Shown: positions 1 through 7,667, counted from the stretch's first letter. The stretch: DNA of 11,345 nucleotides from Betaproteobacteria bacterium UBA5582 (GCA_002425245.1 DILW01000093.1:1-11345); one strand, 5' to 3'. The notes: a model not told the origin generated them from the sequence alone. A program made the numbers and translations.

Positions 1-1997
1 GCGAGGCGTATTACACAAAGCCGACCGGGCTGCGTCACCCGCTGATTTTCTACTTCGGCCACACCGCCACCTTCTTCATCAACAAGTTCCTGCTCGCCGG
101 CCTGATCGACCAGCGCATCGACCCGCGCCTGGAATCCATGTTCGCCATCGGCGTCGATGAAATGAGCTGGGACGATCTCGACGACGCCCGCTACGACTGG
201 CCGACGGTCGACGAGGTGCGCGCCTACCGCCGGCAGGCGCGGCAAGTCATCGATGGCGTCATCCGCCATACGCCCTTCGCGCTGCCCATCGGCTGGAACG
301 ATCTGTTCTGGGCGGTGCTGATGGGGATCGAGCACGAACGCATCCACCTCGAAACCTCCTCCGTGCTGATGCGCCAGCACGCCCTGCGCTACGTCAAGTC
401 GCACCCGGCCTGGACGCCCTGCCGCGACAGCGGCCCGGCGCCGGTCAATGCGCTGGTCGATATTCCCGGTGGCCGGGTCGTGCTCGGTCGCGCCCTGAGC
501 GATCCGTTCTACGGCTGGGACAACGAATACGGCCAGCATCAGGCGGAAGTGGCGGCCTTCCAGGCGTCCCGCCATCTGGTCAGCAATGGCGAGTTCCGCG
601 AGTTCGTCGCTGCCGGCGCCTATGCCGACGACCGCTACTGGGACGAGGAGGGCGCCGCCTGGAAACGCTTTGCCCAGGCGACCCATCCCACTTTCTGGGT
701 GGCCGACGCCAGCGTGCCGGGCGGCTGGAAGCTGCGCCTGCTCGCCGAAGAAGTGCCCATGCCTTGGGACTGGCCGGTGGAAACCAACTGCCTGGAAGCG
801 CGCGCCTTCTGCCGCTGGAAAGCCGAACAGAGCGGCCTGCCGCTGCGTCTGCCGAGCGAGGACGAATGGCACCGCATCCTCGATCACGTGCAGCTCACCG
901 ACGTGCCGCCCGACGCGCCGGCCAGCGCCAACCTGCATCTCGACCACTGGGCCTCAAGTTGCCCGGTGAACCGTTTCGCCCACGGCGAACTCTTCGATGT
1001 CGTCGGCAATGTCTGGCAATGGTGCGAAACGCCGACCTATCCCTTCGACGGCTTCGCGGTGCATCCGATCTACGACGATTTCACCAGCCCGACCTTCGAC
1101 GAGCGCCACAACATCATCAAGGGCGGCAGCTGGATCGCCACCGGCAACGAATCCCGCGCTGCCTCGCGCTACGCCTTCCGGCGCCACTTCTTCCAGCATG
1201 CCGGCTTCCGCTACGTGGCGACTGAAATGCCGGTGACCAACCCGGTGTCCGCTTACGAAACCGACGCCATGGTCTCGCAGTACGCCGAATTCCATTACGG
1301 CGATTCGGCCTTCGGCGTGCCCAACTTCCCCCGGGCGATGGCCGAACTCGCCATCGCCGCGCATCGCCGCCACGGCAACGGCGCACAGGCGCGCGCCCTC
1401 GACCTCGGCTGCGCCACCGGCCGGGCCAGCTTCGAACTGGCGCAGGTGTTCGAGCAGGTCGTCGGCATCGACTTCTCGGCGCGCTTCATCCAGGTCGCCA
1501 TCCGTCTGCAGGAAACCGGCACCGTCCGCTACACCCTGCCCGACGAAGGCGAGCTGGTCAGCTACCACGAGCGCCGCCTGGACCGCCTGGGCCTCGCCGA
1601 AACGGCCGGCCGGGTGGCGTTCTGGCAGGGCGACGCGTGCAACCTGAAGGACATCTTCGGCGGCTTCGACCTCATCCTCGCCGCCAACCTGATCGACCGC
1701 CTGTACGCCCCGCGCCGCTTCCTCGACAGCGTCGCCGCCCGCCTCAACCCCGGCGGCTTGCTGGTGCTGGCCTCGCCCTACACCTGGCTGGAGGAATACA
1801 CCAAGCGCGACGAATGGATCGGCGGCTACAAGAAGGACGGCGAGTCCTACACCACGCTCGACGGTCTGAAGGACATCCTCGGCGCCAGCTTCACCCTCGT
1901 CGAAGGACCGCAAGCCGTCCCCTTCGTCATCCGCGAAACCCGCCGCAAACACCAGCACACCCTGAGCGAGGTGACGGTGTGGAAGCGCAAGTCATGA
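1..1997 (+). CDS. ovoA: Ovothiol synthase OvoA (5-histidylcysteine sulfoxide synthase / 4-mercaptohistidine N1-methyltransferase), 5'-truncated by the window
   Basis: The frame is open from base 3, so the gene begins upstream; the ATG at 138 is internal. About 664 residues are present. The order is a DinB-like N-domain, an FGE-sulfatase-like domain, then a SAM methyltransferase. The three-histidine iron site is visible: the His of FYFGHTATFF (bases 60-62) and the two His of HERIHLE (bases 333-335 and 345-347), 91 residues apart, which as I recall is the spacing in characterised OvoA proteins. A Tyr in HPIYDDFTSPTFD (bases ~1062-1100) sits where the OvoA catalytic tyrosine is expected. The methyltransferase motif I, LDLGCATGR, lies near base 1400. 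By family knowledge the enzyme oxidatively couples cysteine to histidine C5 with O2 and methylates the imidazole, making the antioxidant ovothiol A; a separate PLP lyase (OvoB) cleaves the intermediate, and none is seen here. About 45-50 N-terminal residues are missing. Very sure of family. Confidence 0.95.
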   Translation, partial: EAYYTKPTGLRHPLIFYFGHTATFFINKFLLAGLIDQRIDPRLESMFAIGVDEMSWDDLDDARYDWPTVDEVRAYRRQARQVIDGVIRHTPFALPIGWNDLFWAVLMGIEHERIHLETSSVLMRQHALRYVKSHPAWTPCRDSGPAPVNALVDIPGGRVVLGRALSDPFYGWDNEYGQHQAEVAAFQASRHLVSNGEFREFVAAGAYADDRYWDEEGAAWKRFAQATHPTFWVADASVPGGWKLRLLAEEVPMPWDWPVETNCLEARAFCRWKAEQSGLPLRLPSEDEWHRILDHVQLTDVPPDAPASANLHLDHWASSCPVNRFAHGELFDVVGNVWQWCETPTYPFDGFAVHPIYDDFTSPTFDERHNIIKGGSWIATGNESRAASRYAFRRHFFQHAGFRYVATEMPVTNPVSAYETDAMVSQYAEFHYGDSAFGVPNFPRAMAELAIAAHRRHGNGAQARALDLGCATGRASFELAQVFEQVVGIDFSARFIQVAIRLQETGTVRYTLPDEGELVSYHERRLDRLGLAETAGRVAFWQGDACNLKDIFGGFDLILAANLIDRLYAPRRFLDSVAARLNPGGLLVLASPYTWLEEYTKRDEWIGGYKKDGESYTTLDGLKDILGASFTLVEGPQAVPFVIRETRRKHQHTLSEVTVWKRKS

Positions 1998-2309
1998 CAC
2001 CAGCGCGACCGTGCCCCGCTTGGTGCTAGCGGGGGCTGGGAAGTCTGCCGTGGGAACCGCGACCGGTTCGCACTAGCCCATGTTGTTGTTTTTGTTCGGC
2101 AGGAAAGGGCAACGGGGACGGCTAAAATCGACCCGAAGGCGGCGGTCAGGGTTTGGAAAAGCGGACGTTCAACATTGAGGTAAGCGGCGATCGCGCGAGT
2201 CAGCCCGCTGTTTTTCGAACGAAGGTCATGACAGGGGAATGCACCTGTACGGTATATGATTACGCCTTTATCGATACACGGCCCACTGTCCGCCAGACAA
2301 AGGTTAAAG
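1998..2309. other. Intergenic gap with hairpins and a weak promoter candidate
   Basis: 312 bases without a convincing gene. Sixteen bases after the ovoA stop there is a hairpin: GCCCCGCT at 2013-2020 pairs with AGCGGGG at 2028-2034 plus C2036 (one bulged G). It has no T-run behind it, so it is at best a weak or Rho-assisted terminator. A second dyad, GAACCG at 2054-2059 and CGGTTC at 2064-2069, is followed about 10 bases later by a T-rich stretch (2081-2095). Upstream of the next gene, ATGACA (2228-2233) and TATATG (2253-2258) or TATGAT (2255-2260) resemble -35 and -10 boxes, but with long 19-21 bp spacing, so this promoter is a guess. Short frames across the gap, including one on the minus strand running into ovoA, look like chance. 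Confidence 0.5.
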
Positions 2310-5093
2310 ATGCGCATTCCTCTGCTAACGACCATCGCCTTTCTGCTAATCAACACCATAGCCCCTTGTGCGGCCGCAACGAAACTACAGGGAGCAGGAG
2401 CTCACTACCAAATCGATAAGACGCCATCTTGGATCAAGAAGATTGCGCCCCCGCCGCAACCGCAGTCTTCACTGTCAGCCGCAGGACCGACGCAAGTCTT
2501 GCTGTCCGACAACCAAGTCAACCTGACAGGACAAAAGCCCGTCTCCTATGTCCATCAACGAATCGTGGTTCAAGAGCGAGCAGGGCTGGAGCAGGTTTCA
2601 ACAATCAAGATTTCGTTCAATCCGAGCTTCGAGACACTGACACTGCATGAACTTGCGATCTTCCGGGATGGGCAGCGCATTGATCGGCTGAAGACTGCTC
2701 GCATCGATGTCGCGCAGCGTGAGCGCCGCCTGGAAGAAGGCGTTTACGACGACGATGTTGAGGCGATCATTGCATTGACAGATATTCGAGTCGGCGATCA
2801 GGTCGAGTACGCGTATTCACTTGCCGGCGACAACCCAGTCTTCGCCGGCAAGTACTCTCGCTTCTTCGGCCTCGCCGGGGAACAGCCGGTAGCAAAATTG
2901 TCGGTGCGAATCCAATACCCTGCTTCCCGCAAGCTCTTCCACACCCTGTATCGAAGCACTCAATTGGTACAGGAAAGCGTAGAAGGAGCGACGAAGACGA
3001 TGAGCCTCAACGTCGAGAGTCAGCAAGCGGTACGACCCGAGCCGGGAACGCCAACTTGGTATCCGATGTTTCCAGTGCTGCAAGTTTCCGAATACGAATC
3101 CTGGGAAGCGGTCAATGACTGGGCTAGAACCTTGTATTCCATCCCTTCCGACTTGGGCCCCGAGTTCGATATCGTTATCGACAAGCTCAAGCGTGAGGCA
3201 AAAAATCCGCGCGACCTAGTTACCAGAGCACTGGCCTGGGTGCAAAACGAGATTCGCTATTACAGCGTGGCAGTGGGAGCGAGTTCGCATCGGCCCAACC
3301 ACCCGAACCAGACGTTGCGACAGCGTTTCGGCGACTGCAAGGACAAATCTGTCCTGCTCAGCGCGATGTTAAGAAAGCTGGGAATCGAGGCCGAGCCGGC
3401 TCTAGTCTCATCCTTGGTTCGCAAAAGCCTGACCGACTGGCTGCCGACCCCGCAGTTGTTCGACCATGTCATCGTTCGCGCCAAAATCGGGGACGAAACT
3501 TACTGGCTTGATGGCACCAACAGCTACCAGGGAAGCTCGCTCGAGACCTTGGGTGGTTTCCCGTTCGACAAGGCGCTCTTGGCGGCATCGCCGAGCCGCG
3601 AATTAACGCCGGTTCGTCCAAATACGAAGCGCCGCGACGGCACTCAGGTGATCGAGACATTCAAAATCACCAAGTACGGAGCCCCAGTCAAGCTGGTCGT
3701 CGAAGAGCGGTACTTCGGAACCCACGCCGAAGGCATCCGGCGCAGGATTGCGGCAGAAGGTATGACTCGCTTCGTCGAGCGGCAGCTGTCCGAGTACGGC
3801 AAGGACTTTCCGAAGATCGCCTTGAGCGGCGATGCGGCAGTGACTGACGACTTGATCGGGAACGTCATTTCTGTCAATCAGACTTACGAGGTACCTCAAC
3901 TCTTCACATACGAAAAAGGTACGGCGCCAATGCTTTCGGTCTACGCCCGTTCGCTCGTGCCCTGGTTCCGTATCCCGGGAATGCCGGACCGAAAATTCCC
4001 GCTCGAACTTGTTTTTCCCGCTTCCTTCGAGCACAGCATCGTCGTCGAGATGCCGAACAAGATGCCTGGTCCCGTTCCGGCTCCAGTGATCTGGCAGGAT
4101 GCCTTCGTTGCCATGAGCCACCGGATCACGCTCGAGGGGAATCGCCTTGCATTCAACTACGGCGCGAGGACTTTGCAAGACCATGTACCAGCCAAGGATT
4201 TTCCGACCTTTTCGGAGAAACTCAAGCAGAAAGGCTGGCCATTGTTCTTCTCCTCGCTGCAAGTGCCGGTTGTCGACAACAGTAAGTATCGCGCTCGGCT
4301 GATCAGGGATCTCGATATGTCTGGCACGAATCTGCGCGAGCCGGACCAAGCCGACACTTACTATCAACAATTTGTACGCGACTACGCGCTTGCTGATGAA
4401 GCCATCAAAGAAAACCTGCTGGACGGCGCGCTGCTGGCAAAAGCCTATCGTGATCGGGCCGAAGCGGCCTCATCCCTGGGCCGAAGAGAGCAGGCTATGG
4501 CTGACATTGCCAAGTCGATTGCAATCGATCCGAACGATTCTGCGCATGTCCTCAAAGCGGAAATCGAGATTTACTCTGGCCGCTACCGGGAAGCCTTGGA
4601 GAGCCTGAAACATGGGGGGAGCGAGAGTGGAAAAGCGAACACGCTCATGGCGTCCGGCATGGCGAATTTCTATCTGGGAAAATATCAGGATGCCCAGCGA
4701 GCATTTCTTCAAGCAGCCGATGCAGCCGGCTCTTACGACTTGCCCTATACGTTGATTTGGCTTGCCGTGGCAACGAAGAAAGCCGGTGGGGATCCGGCAG
4801 AAACCCTGAAAAAATATCGTGGCTCGCTGACAAAAAACTGGCCCACTGAGGCAATTTCCCTCCTCCTGGGGGAATCCGATGCGGAGAAGGTCATCGCGGT
4901 AGCCAAGGAGAAAGCCAAGGAGAGCAGGGCACGTCTGTGCGAAGCCTACTTCTACCTGGGACAGAAAGCGCTTCTTGATGGGAAACTCCCGGAGGCAAAA
5001 CGCTGGTTCAGCAAGTCGGTCGATACGAACGTCGTGGTTTATCGCGAACATGTGTTCTCACAGTACGAACTCAAGCGACTTGAACAAAATTGA
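2310..5093 (+). CDS. Secreted DUF3857 / transglutaminase-like / TPR protein
   Basis: A 927-residue exported protein. The chosen ATG at 2310 has AAAGG six bases upstream and gives a clean signal peptide (about residues 1-23, ending PCAAA). The in-frame ATG at 2256 would put 18 charged or polar residues ahead of it and has no ribosome site. Domains in order: DUF3857 beta-sandwich region (about 65-250); transglutaminase-like fold (about 290-415) with an apparent Cys-His-Asp triad, C343 in RFGDCKDKS, H386 in FDHVIV and D401 in YWLDGTN; a further beta-rich domain (about 440-630); then about four TPR-like helical pairs (about 705-905). The family is periplasmic or surface exposed and mostly uncharacterised. 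The intact triad allows peptidase or transamidase activity, but substrate and role are unknown. The gene stands alone, between a gap and a strong terminator. Its base composition is clearly less GC-rich than ovoA or the ABC genes, suggesting transfer or relaxed codon selection. Confidence 0.88.
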   Translation: MRIPLLTTIAFLLINTIAPCAAATKLQGAGAHYQIDKTPSWIKKIAPPPQPQSSLSAAGPTQVLLSDNQVNLTGQKPVSYVHQRIVVQERAGLEQVSTIKISFNPSFETLTLHELAIFRDGQRIDRLKTARIDVAQRERRLEEGVYDDDVEAIIALTDIRVGDQVEYAYSLAGDNPVFAGKYSRFFGLAGEQPVAKLSVRIQYPASRKLFHTLYRSTQLVQESVEGATKTMSLNVESQQAVRPEPGTPTWYPMFPVLQVSEYESWEAVNDWARTLYSIPSDLGPEFDIVIDKLKREAKNPRDLVTRALAWVQNEIRYYSVAVGASSHRPNHPNQTLRQRFGDCKDKSVLLSAMLRKLGIEAEPALVSSLVRKSLTDWLPTPQLFDHVIVRAKIGDETYWLDGTNSYQGSSLETLGGFPFDKALLAASPSRELTPVRPNTKRRDGTQVIETFKITKYGAPVKLVVEERYFGTHAEGIRRRIAAEGMTRFVERQLSEYGKDFPKIALSGDAAVTDDLIGNVISVNQTYEVPQLFTYEKGTAPMLSVYARSLVPWFRIPGMPDRKFPLELVFPASFEHSIVVEMPNKMPGPVPAPVIWQDAFVAMSHRITLEGNRLAFNYGARTLQDHVPAKDFPTFSEKLKQKGWPLFFSSLQVPVVDNSKYRARLIRDLDMSGTNLREPDQADTYYQQFVRDYALADEAIKENLLDGALLAKAYRDRAEAASSLGRREQAMADIAKSIAIDPNDSAHVLKAEIEIYSGRYREALESLKHGGSESGKANTLMASGMANFYLGKYQDAQRAFLQAADAAGSYDLPYTLIWLAVATKKAGGDPAETLKKYRGSLTKNWPTEAISLLLGESDAEKVIAVAKEKAKESRARLCEAYFYLGQKALLDGKLPEAKRWFSKSVDTNVVVYREHVFSQYELKRLEQN
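2819..2853. repeat. 12-bp perfect inverted repeat inside the DUF3857 gene
   Basis: ACTTGCCGGCGA (2819-2830) and TCGCCGGCAAGT (2842-2853) are perfect reverse complements around an 11-base loop. The segment encodes LAGDNPVFAGK in the DUF3857 region, so coding constraint on two similar AG-rich tracts may explain part of it. It could form a stable hairpin early in the mRNA. Function unknown. Confidence 0.6.
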
Positions 5094-5218
5094 AAACGGC
5101 TCGTATCCCTTGAACCTGAAGAGGTGAATGACCGGTTTGCAGGCTCGGCGCTGGCCTCTGCTTGCGGCCCGTCTGCCGTCGTTCGGAGCACCTTCCCAGA
5201 TAATCCCGCAGTCAGTTT

Positions 5219-5249
5219 CCCGCCAATCGCAAGCTCACTCCTTGGCGGG
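5219..5249. repeat. Inverted repeat upstream of the main terminator
   Basis: CCCGCCAA (5219-5226) pairs with TTGGCGGG (5242-5249) across a 15-base loop, two bases before the large terminator hairpin. There is no T-run of its own. It could be an accessory hairpin in the tail of the transcript starting at the DUF3857 gene. The remainder of 5094-5218 shows no gene I can support. Confidence 0.45.
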
Positions 5250-5251
5250 TG

Positions 5252-5290
5252 AAAGCAAACAGGCCGCCCGTCGGGCGGCCTGTTTGCTTT
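5252..5290. terminator. Bidirectional Rho-independent terminator
   Basis: Arms 5252-5269 and 5273-5290 are perfect 18-bp reverse complements (AAAGCAAACAGGCCGCCC and its partner) around GTC. The GC-rich core is flanked by A-rich and T-rich ends on the two sides, so it works in both directions. It lies between the convergent DUF3857 gene (stop 5093) and the outer-membrane channel gene (stop 5310), serving both. Confidence 0.93.
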
Positions 5291-5309
5291 CCGGATACTT
5301 CCTGCGCGA

Positions 5310-6182
5310 TCAGAAGTGGTATTCGGCGCGCACCATCGGCGTCTTGGCGTAGGCGCCGTCGCCGGCCGGGCCGTTGTGGTCGTTGCCGAACTTGTTTTTC
5401 CAGTACTGGTAGGCGATGCCCGCCTTGAAGGTGTTCTTCTGGGCGCCGATCAGGCCGCTGAAGTCGTAGAGCAGGGCCATGTCGATGTTGGTTTCGGCCT
5501 TGGTCTTGGTGCGGGCGACGTTTTCGTTATCGCCCTTGGCGGCGATGAAGTTGGCGTAGCCGCTGAATGAGAGACCGGTGCTGCCGAGCGGGATGCCCCA
5601 GGCCAGGTTGAGCATGGGGTGCGGGTCGTAGTGGTAGCGCCCGGGCTTGCGGAAGACGGCGCGCGCCGGTTCGTTGCTTTCCCAAAGCTGCAGCAGGCTG
5701 ATGTTGAGGAAGCCGGGGACGTCCATCATCACCGTCGGGCCGGCGACCAGCATGCGCTTCTTCGACTGGTAGCCGTCGCCGCTCTTGTTGTTGTAATCGA
5801 AACCGGCGGTGAAGCCGAAACCGCGGAAGGGGCCGACGGCCAGGCTCTTGCCGGCGATCTTGCCGAAGTCCAGGGTGTGGCGATAGACCACGTAGGCCTC
5901 GTGCGCCTGGCTCTGCTTGTTGGGCACGCCGTTGACGGTGGGCGAATCGTTGTTGTCCGACATCAGCATGTCGATGTTGAAGTAGTTGCTGCCGTATTTG
6001 TAGCCGCTGGCGTGGCTCAGGTTGAAGATGTTCTTCTTGATGTCGCTGTTGTTGAACGGTTCGGCGAACTTGGTGCCGTAGCGGTAGCCGATCGAGGTGT
6101 CGCTCCAGTCGGCGGCGCTGGCGCAGCCGATGCCGGCGGCGAGCAGGGCGCTGGCGGTAAGGATGGATTTCCTGGCAAACAT
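5310..6182 (-). CDS. Tsx-like outer-membrane channel protein (outer envelope protein)
   Basis: A 290-residue protein. The start at 6182 (minus strand) has a full AGGAGG (complement of 6190-6195) seven bases upstream and begins with a signal peptide, MFARKSILTASALLAAGIG...CASA|ADWSD. An ATG 62 codons further upstream would bury the signal peptide and is rejected. The mature part is rich in alternating aromatic and polar residues, for example IGYRYGTKF and AGIAYQYWKNKF. It ends in ...VRAEYHF, a C-terminal aromatic typical of beta-barrel proteins recognised by the Bam machinery. Length and overall look match the nucleoside-specific channel Tsx family (E. coli Tsx is about 290 residues), and betaproteobacterial relatives are often named outer envelope protein. 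In family terms it would let nucleosides or nucleobases cross the outer membrane. It is divergent from the ABC importer, with 397 bp between them. Barrel confident; substrate specificity inferred. Confidence 0.8.
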   Translation of the reverse strand: MFARKSILTASALLAAGIGCASAADWSDTSIGYRYGTKFAEPFNNSDIKKNIFNLSHASGYKYGSNYFNIDMLMSDNNDSPTVNGVPNKQSQAHEAYVVYRHTLDFGKIAGKSLAVGPFRGFGFTAGFDYNNKSGDGYQSKKRMLVAGPTVMMDVPGFLNISLLQLWESNEPARAVFRKPGRYHYDPHPMLNLAWGIPLGSTGLSFSGYANFIAAKGDNENVARTKTKAETNIDMALLYDFSGLIGAQKNTFKAGIAYQYWKNKFGNDHNGPAGDGAYAKTPMVRAEYHF

Positions 6183-6320
6183 GATTGAACCTCCTGGTTT
6201 TGAGTTTGGGTGATCTCGGGCGGATGCTGCGGTGCAGCAGCCTGACGACGGGCAAAATCTATCAGGAAGGCGGCTTGATAAGCGGCATAGCCGGTATCGC
6301 TGAAACCATATAGTCGGTTT

Positions 6321-6347
6321 CTTATATCTCATTGAATATAATGAGAT
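6321..6347 (-). promoter_or_regulatory. Palindromic operator candidate overlapping a possible -10 box for the channel gene
   Basis: ATCTCATT (6326-6333) and AATGAGAT (6340-6347) are perfect reverse complements around GAATAT, giving an AT-rich dyad typical of a dimeric regulator site. On the minus strand TATAAG (complement of 6321-6326) abuts it and could be a -10 box for the channel gene, with a leader of about 130 bases. No good -35 is seen, which would suit an activator-dependent or repressed promoter. TATAAT also occurs inside the dyad on the plus strand (6337-6342). The binding protein is unknown. Confidence 0.4.
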
Positions 6348-6466
6348 TGTTTGCGCGGTAATATCCATTTTTCATGCACAGGCGAGGGGCGTTTTCGCGG
6401 TTTCGGCACCAAATTGAGGCGCCTTTTTGCGCCAAATCCGGGAGAAAAGGCCTGTTCCATGCGCCG

Positions 6467-6491
6467 GCACCGGGCCTGAAAAAGTGGGTGC
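6467..6491 (+). promoter_or_regulatory. Possible NtrC-like half-sites upstream of the sigma-54 promoter
   Basis: GCACC (6467-6471) and GGTGC (6487-6491) form an inverted pair of the NtrC half-site type, but separated by 15 bases rather than the usual 5, so the arms are two helical turns apart. They lie roughly 60-85 bases upstream of the expected start. A further lone GCACC occurs at 6406-6410. Position suits an enhancer; the spacing is atypical, so this is a weak call. Confidence 0.22.
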
Positions 6492-6525
6492 TGAAAATGT
6501 TCTTGTAAAACAGTTGCTTATTGTT

Positions 6526-6540
6526 TGGCACGGCGATTGC
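6526..6540 (+). promoter_or_regulatory. Sigma-54 (RpoN) -24/-12 promoter of the ABC operon
   Basis: TGGCAC (6526-6531), five bases, TTGC (6537-6540) matches the sigma-54 core TGGCAC-N5-TTGC exactly, with GG and GC separated by 10 bases as required. The predicted start is near 6551, leaving about 28 bases of leader that contain AGGAG (6567-6571) eight bases before the ATG at 6580. No competing sigma-70 promoter is evident. Such promoters need an enhancer-binding activator; nitrogen control by NtrC is the natural guess for a nucleobase importer. Confidence 0.8.
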
Positions 6541-6579
6541 GTAGGGACGGTCATTACAAACCGTTCAGGAGAACCCTTC

Positions 6580-7608
6580 ATGTCCGTTCCGTTCAATGCC
6601 TGCCGTCGCCTGCTGCTTGCCGCCAGCCTCGCCTGCCTGACCGCACCGGCGCTCGCCCAGGCGCCGCTGAAGCTCAAGTTCACGCTCGACTGGCGTTTCG
6701 AAGGGCCGTCGGCGCCTTTCCTGATGGCCAAGGCCAAGGGTTACTTCGCCGCCGAGGGGCTGGAGGTCGAGATCGACTCGGGTTCCGGCTCGGCCGGGGC
6801 GGTGACGCGGGTTGCCACCGGCGCTTACGAAATGGGCTTTGCCGACTTCAACGCCCTGGTCGAGCATGACGCGAAGACGCCGGGTTCCAAGATACAGGCC
6901 GTCTACATGGTGTACAACGCGACGCCGGCCGCCGTCTTCGTGTTGAAGAAGTCGGGCATCACGAAGCCCGCAGACCTCGTCGGCAAGACCCTGGCGGCGC
7001 CGGTTTTCGATGCCGGGCGCAAGGCCTGGCCGGCTTTCGCCAAGTCCAACAAGCTGGCGGTCGATGCCGTCAAGTGGCAGACCGTCGAACCGGCGCTGCG
7101 CGAAACCCTACTGGCGCGCGGCGACGTAGACGGCATCACCGGCTTTTACTTCACCAGCCTGCTCAACCTGGAGGCGCGCGGGGTCAAGCCGGAAGACATC
7201 GTCGCCCTGAAGTACCCGGATCACGGCGTCGCCCTCTACGGCAACGCGATCATCGCCAGCCCGAAGCTGATCGCCGAGCAGCCCAAGGCGGTGGCCGGCC
7301 TGCTGCGCGCCTTCAACAAGGCGCTCAAGGAAACCATCGCCAACCCGGACGCCGCCATCGCCTACGTCAAGGAGCGCGACCCGCTGATCAACGTCGCGCT
7401 GGAAACCCGCCGTCTCAAGCTGGCGCTCGAATCGAGCGTGATCACGCCGGAAGTGAAGGCGAACGGCCTCGGTGCCGTCACCGCCGATCGCCTGCAGCGC
7501 TCGCTGGCCGAAACCGTCGAAGCCTACGGTCTGCCGACGACGCCGAAGGCCACCGAGCTGTTCAACGCCGCCTTCCTGCCGGCGGCCGCCGAACGCGCGC
7601 TCAAGTAA
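6580..7608 (+). CDS. ABC transporter periplasmic substrate-binding protein, NMT1/THI5-like (NitT/TauT type)
   Basis: A 342-residue periplasmic binding protein. The start at 6580 has AGGAG eight bases upstream and yields a signal peptide with Arg-Arg, a hydrophobic core and a PALA|Q cleavage site near residue 26. The mature N-terminus (KLKFTLDWRF, then KAKGYFAAEGLEVEID at about 51-66, then a GSGSAGAVTRVATGAYEMGFADF stretch at about 68-90) is the NMT1/THI5-like pattern. By family knowledge these proteins bind pyrimidine thiamine precursors, riboflavin, taurine, sulfonates or nitrate; the sequence alone does not fix the ligand. It is first in an operon with an ATPase (60 bases on) and a permease, behind a sigma-54 promoter. 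Adjacent cytosine and guanine deaminase genes and a Tsx-like channel make a pyrimidine or purine base the favoured ligand. Taurine or nitrate look less likely because no desulfonation or nitrate genes are near. Confidence 0.88.
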   Translation: MSVPFNACRRLLLAASLACLTAPALAQAPLKLKFTLDWRFEGPSAPFLMAKAKGYFAAEGLEVEIDSGSGSAGAVTRVATGAYEMGFADFNALVEHDAKTPGSKIQAVYMVYNATPAAVFVLKKSGITKPADLVGKTLAAPVFDAGRKAWPAFAKSNKLAVDAVKWQTVEPALRETLLARGDVDGITGFYFTSLLNLEARGVKPEDIVALKYPDHGVALYGNAIIASPKLIAEQPKAVAGLLRAFNKALKETIANPDAAIAYVKERDPLINVALETRRLKLALESSVITPEVKANGLGAVTADRLQRSLAETVEAYGLPTTPKATELFNAAFLPAAAERALK

Positions 7609-7619
7609 GGCGCCCCGGG

Positions 7620-7639
7620 CCGGCGGCAGCCGCCGCCGG
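7620..7639 (+). ncRNA. Intra-operon GC hairpin after the binding-protein gene
   Basis: CCGGCGGC (7620-7627) pairs perfectly with GCCGCCGG (7632-7639) around AGCC, 11 bases after the binding-protein stop and with no T-run. Such hairpins commonly protect the 3' end of the upstream message, giving excess binding protein over ATPase and permease. This is an mRNA element rather than a separate RNA gene; the role is inferred. Confidence 0.5.
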
Positions 7640-7667
7640 TCGACGCTGTCACCGATAGGGAATCCGC

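Larger units (their letters stand above)
6183..6579. other. Divergent control region between channel gene and ABC operon
   Basis: 397 bases with no supported gene; an open frame starting at 6427 only extends the binding-protein gene N-terminally past its signal peptide and is not believed. It holds the channel gene's leader, including a small hairpin TGCTGC/GCAGCA (6225-6230/6234-6239); an AT-rich palindrome at 6326-6347; a hairpin-like GGCGC (6418-6422) and GCGCC (6429-6433) around CTTTTT; GCACC/GGTGC half-sites around 6406-6491; and a sigma-54 promoter at 6526-6540. I see no match to a TPP, guanidine or purine riboswitch. Confidence 0.7.

Noticed and set aside
1847..2359. 170-codon minus-strand frame across the ovoA end and the gap
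   Set aside because: Mostly antisense to ovoA, no recognisable motif and composition typical of a shadow frame.
6508..6520. IHF-like site next to the sigma-54 promoter
   Set aside because: One mismatch to a loose consensus, and it lies too close to the -24 box for the usual bending role.
6427..6579. 51-codon N-terminal extension of the binding protein
   Set aside because: It would place the sigma-54 promoter and ribosome site inside the gene and bury the signal peptide.
6183..6579. Riboswitch (TPP, guanidine or purine) ahead of the importer
   Set aside because: None of the conserved core strings of these classes is present, and the predicted leader from the sigma-54 start is only about 28 bases.
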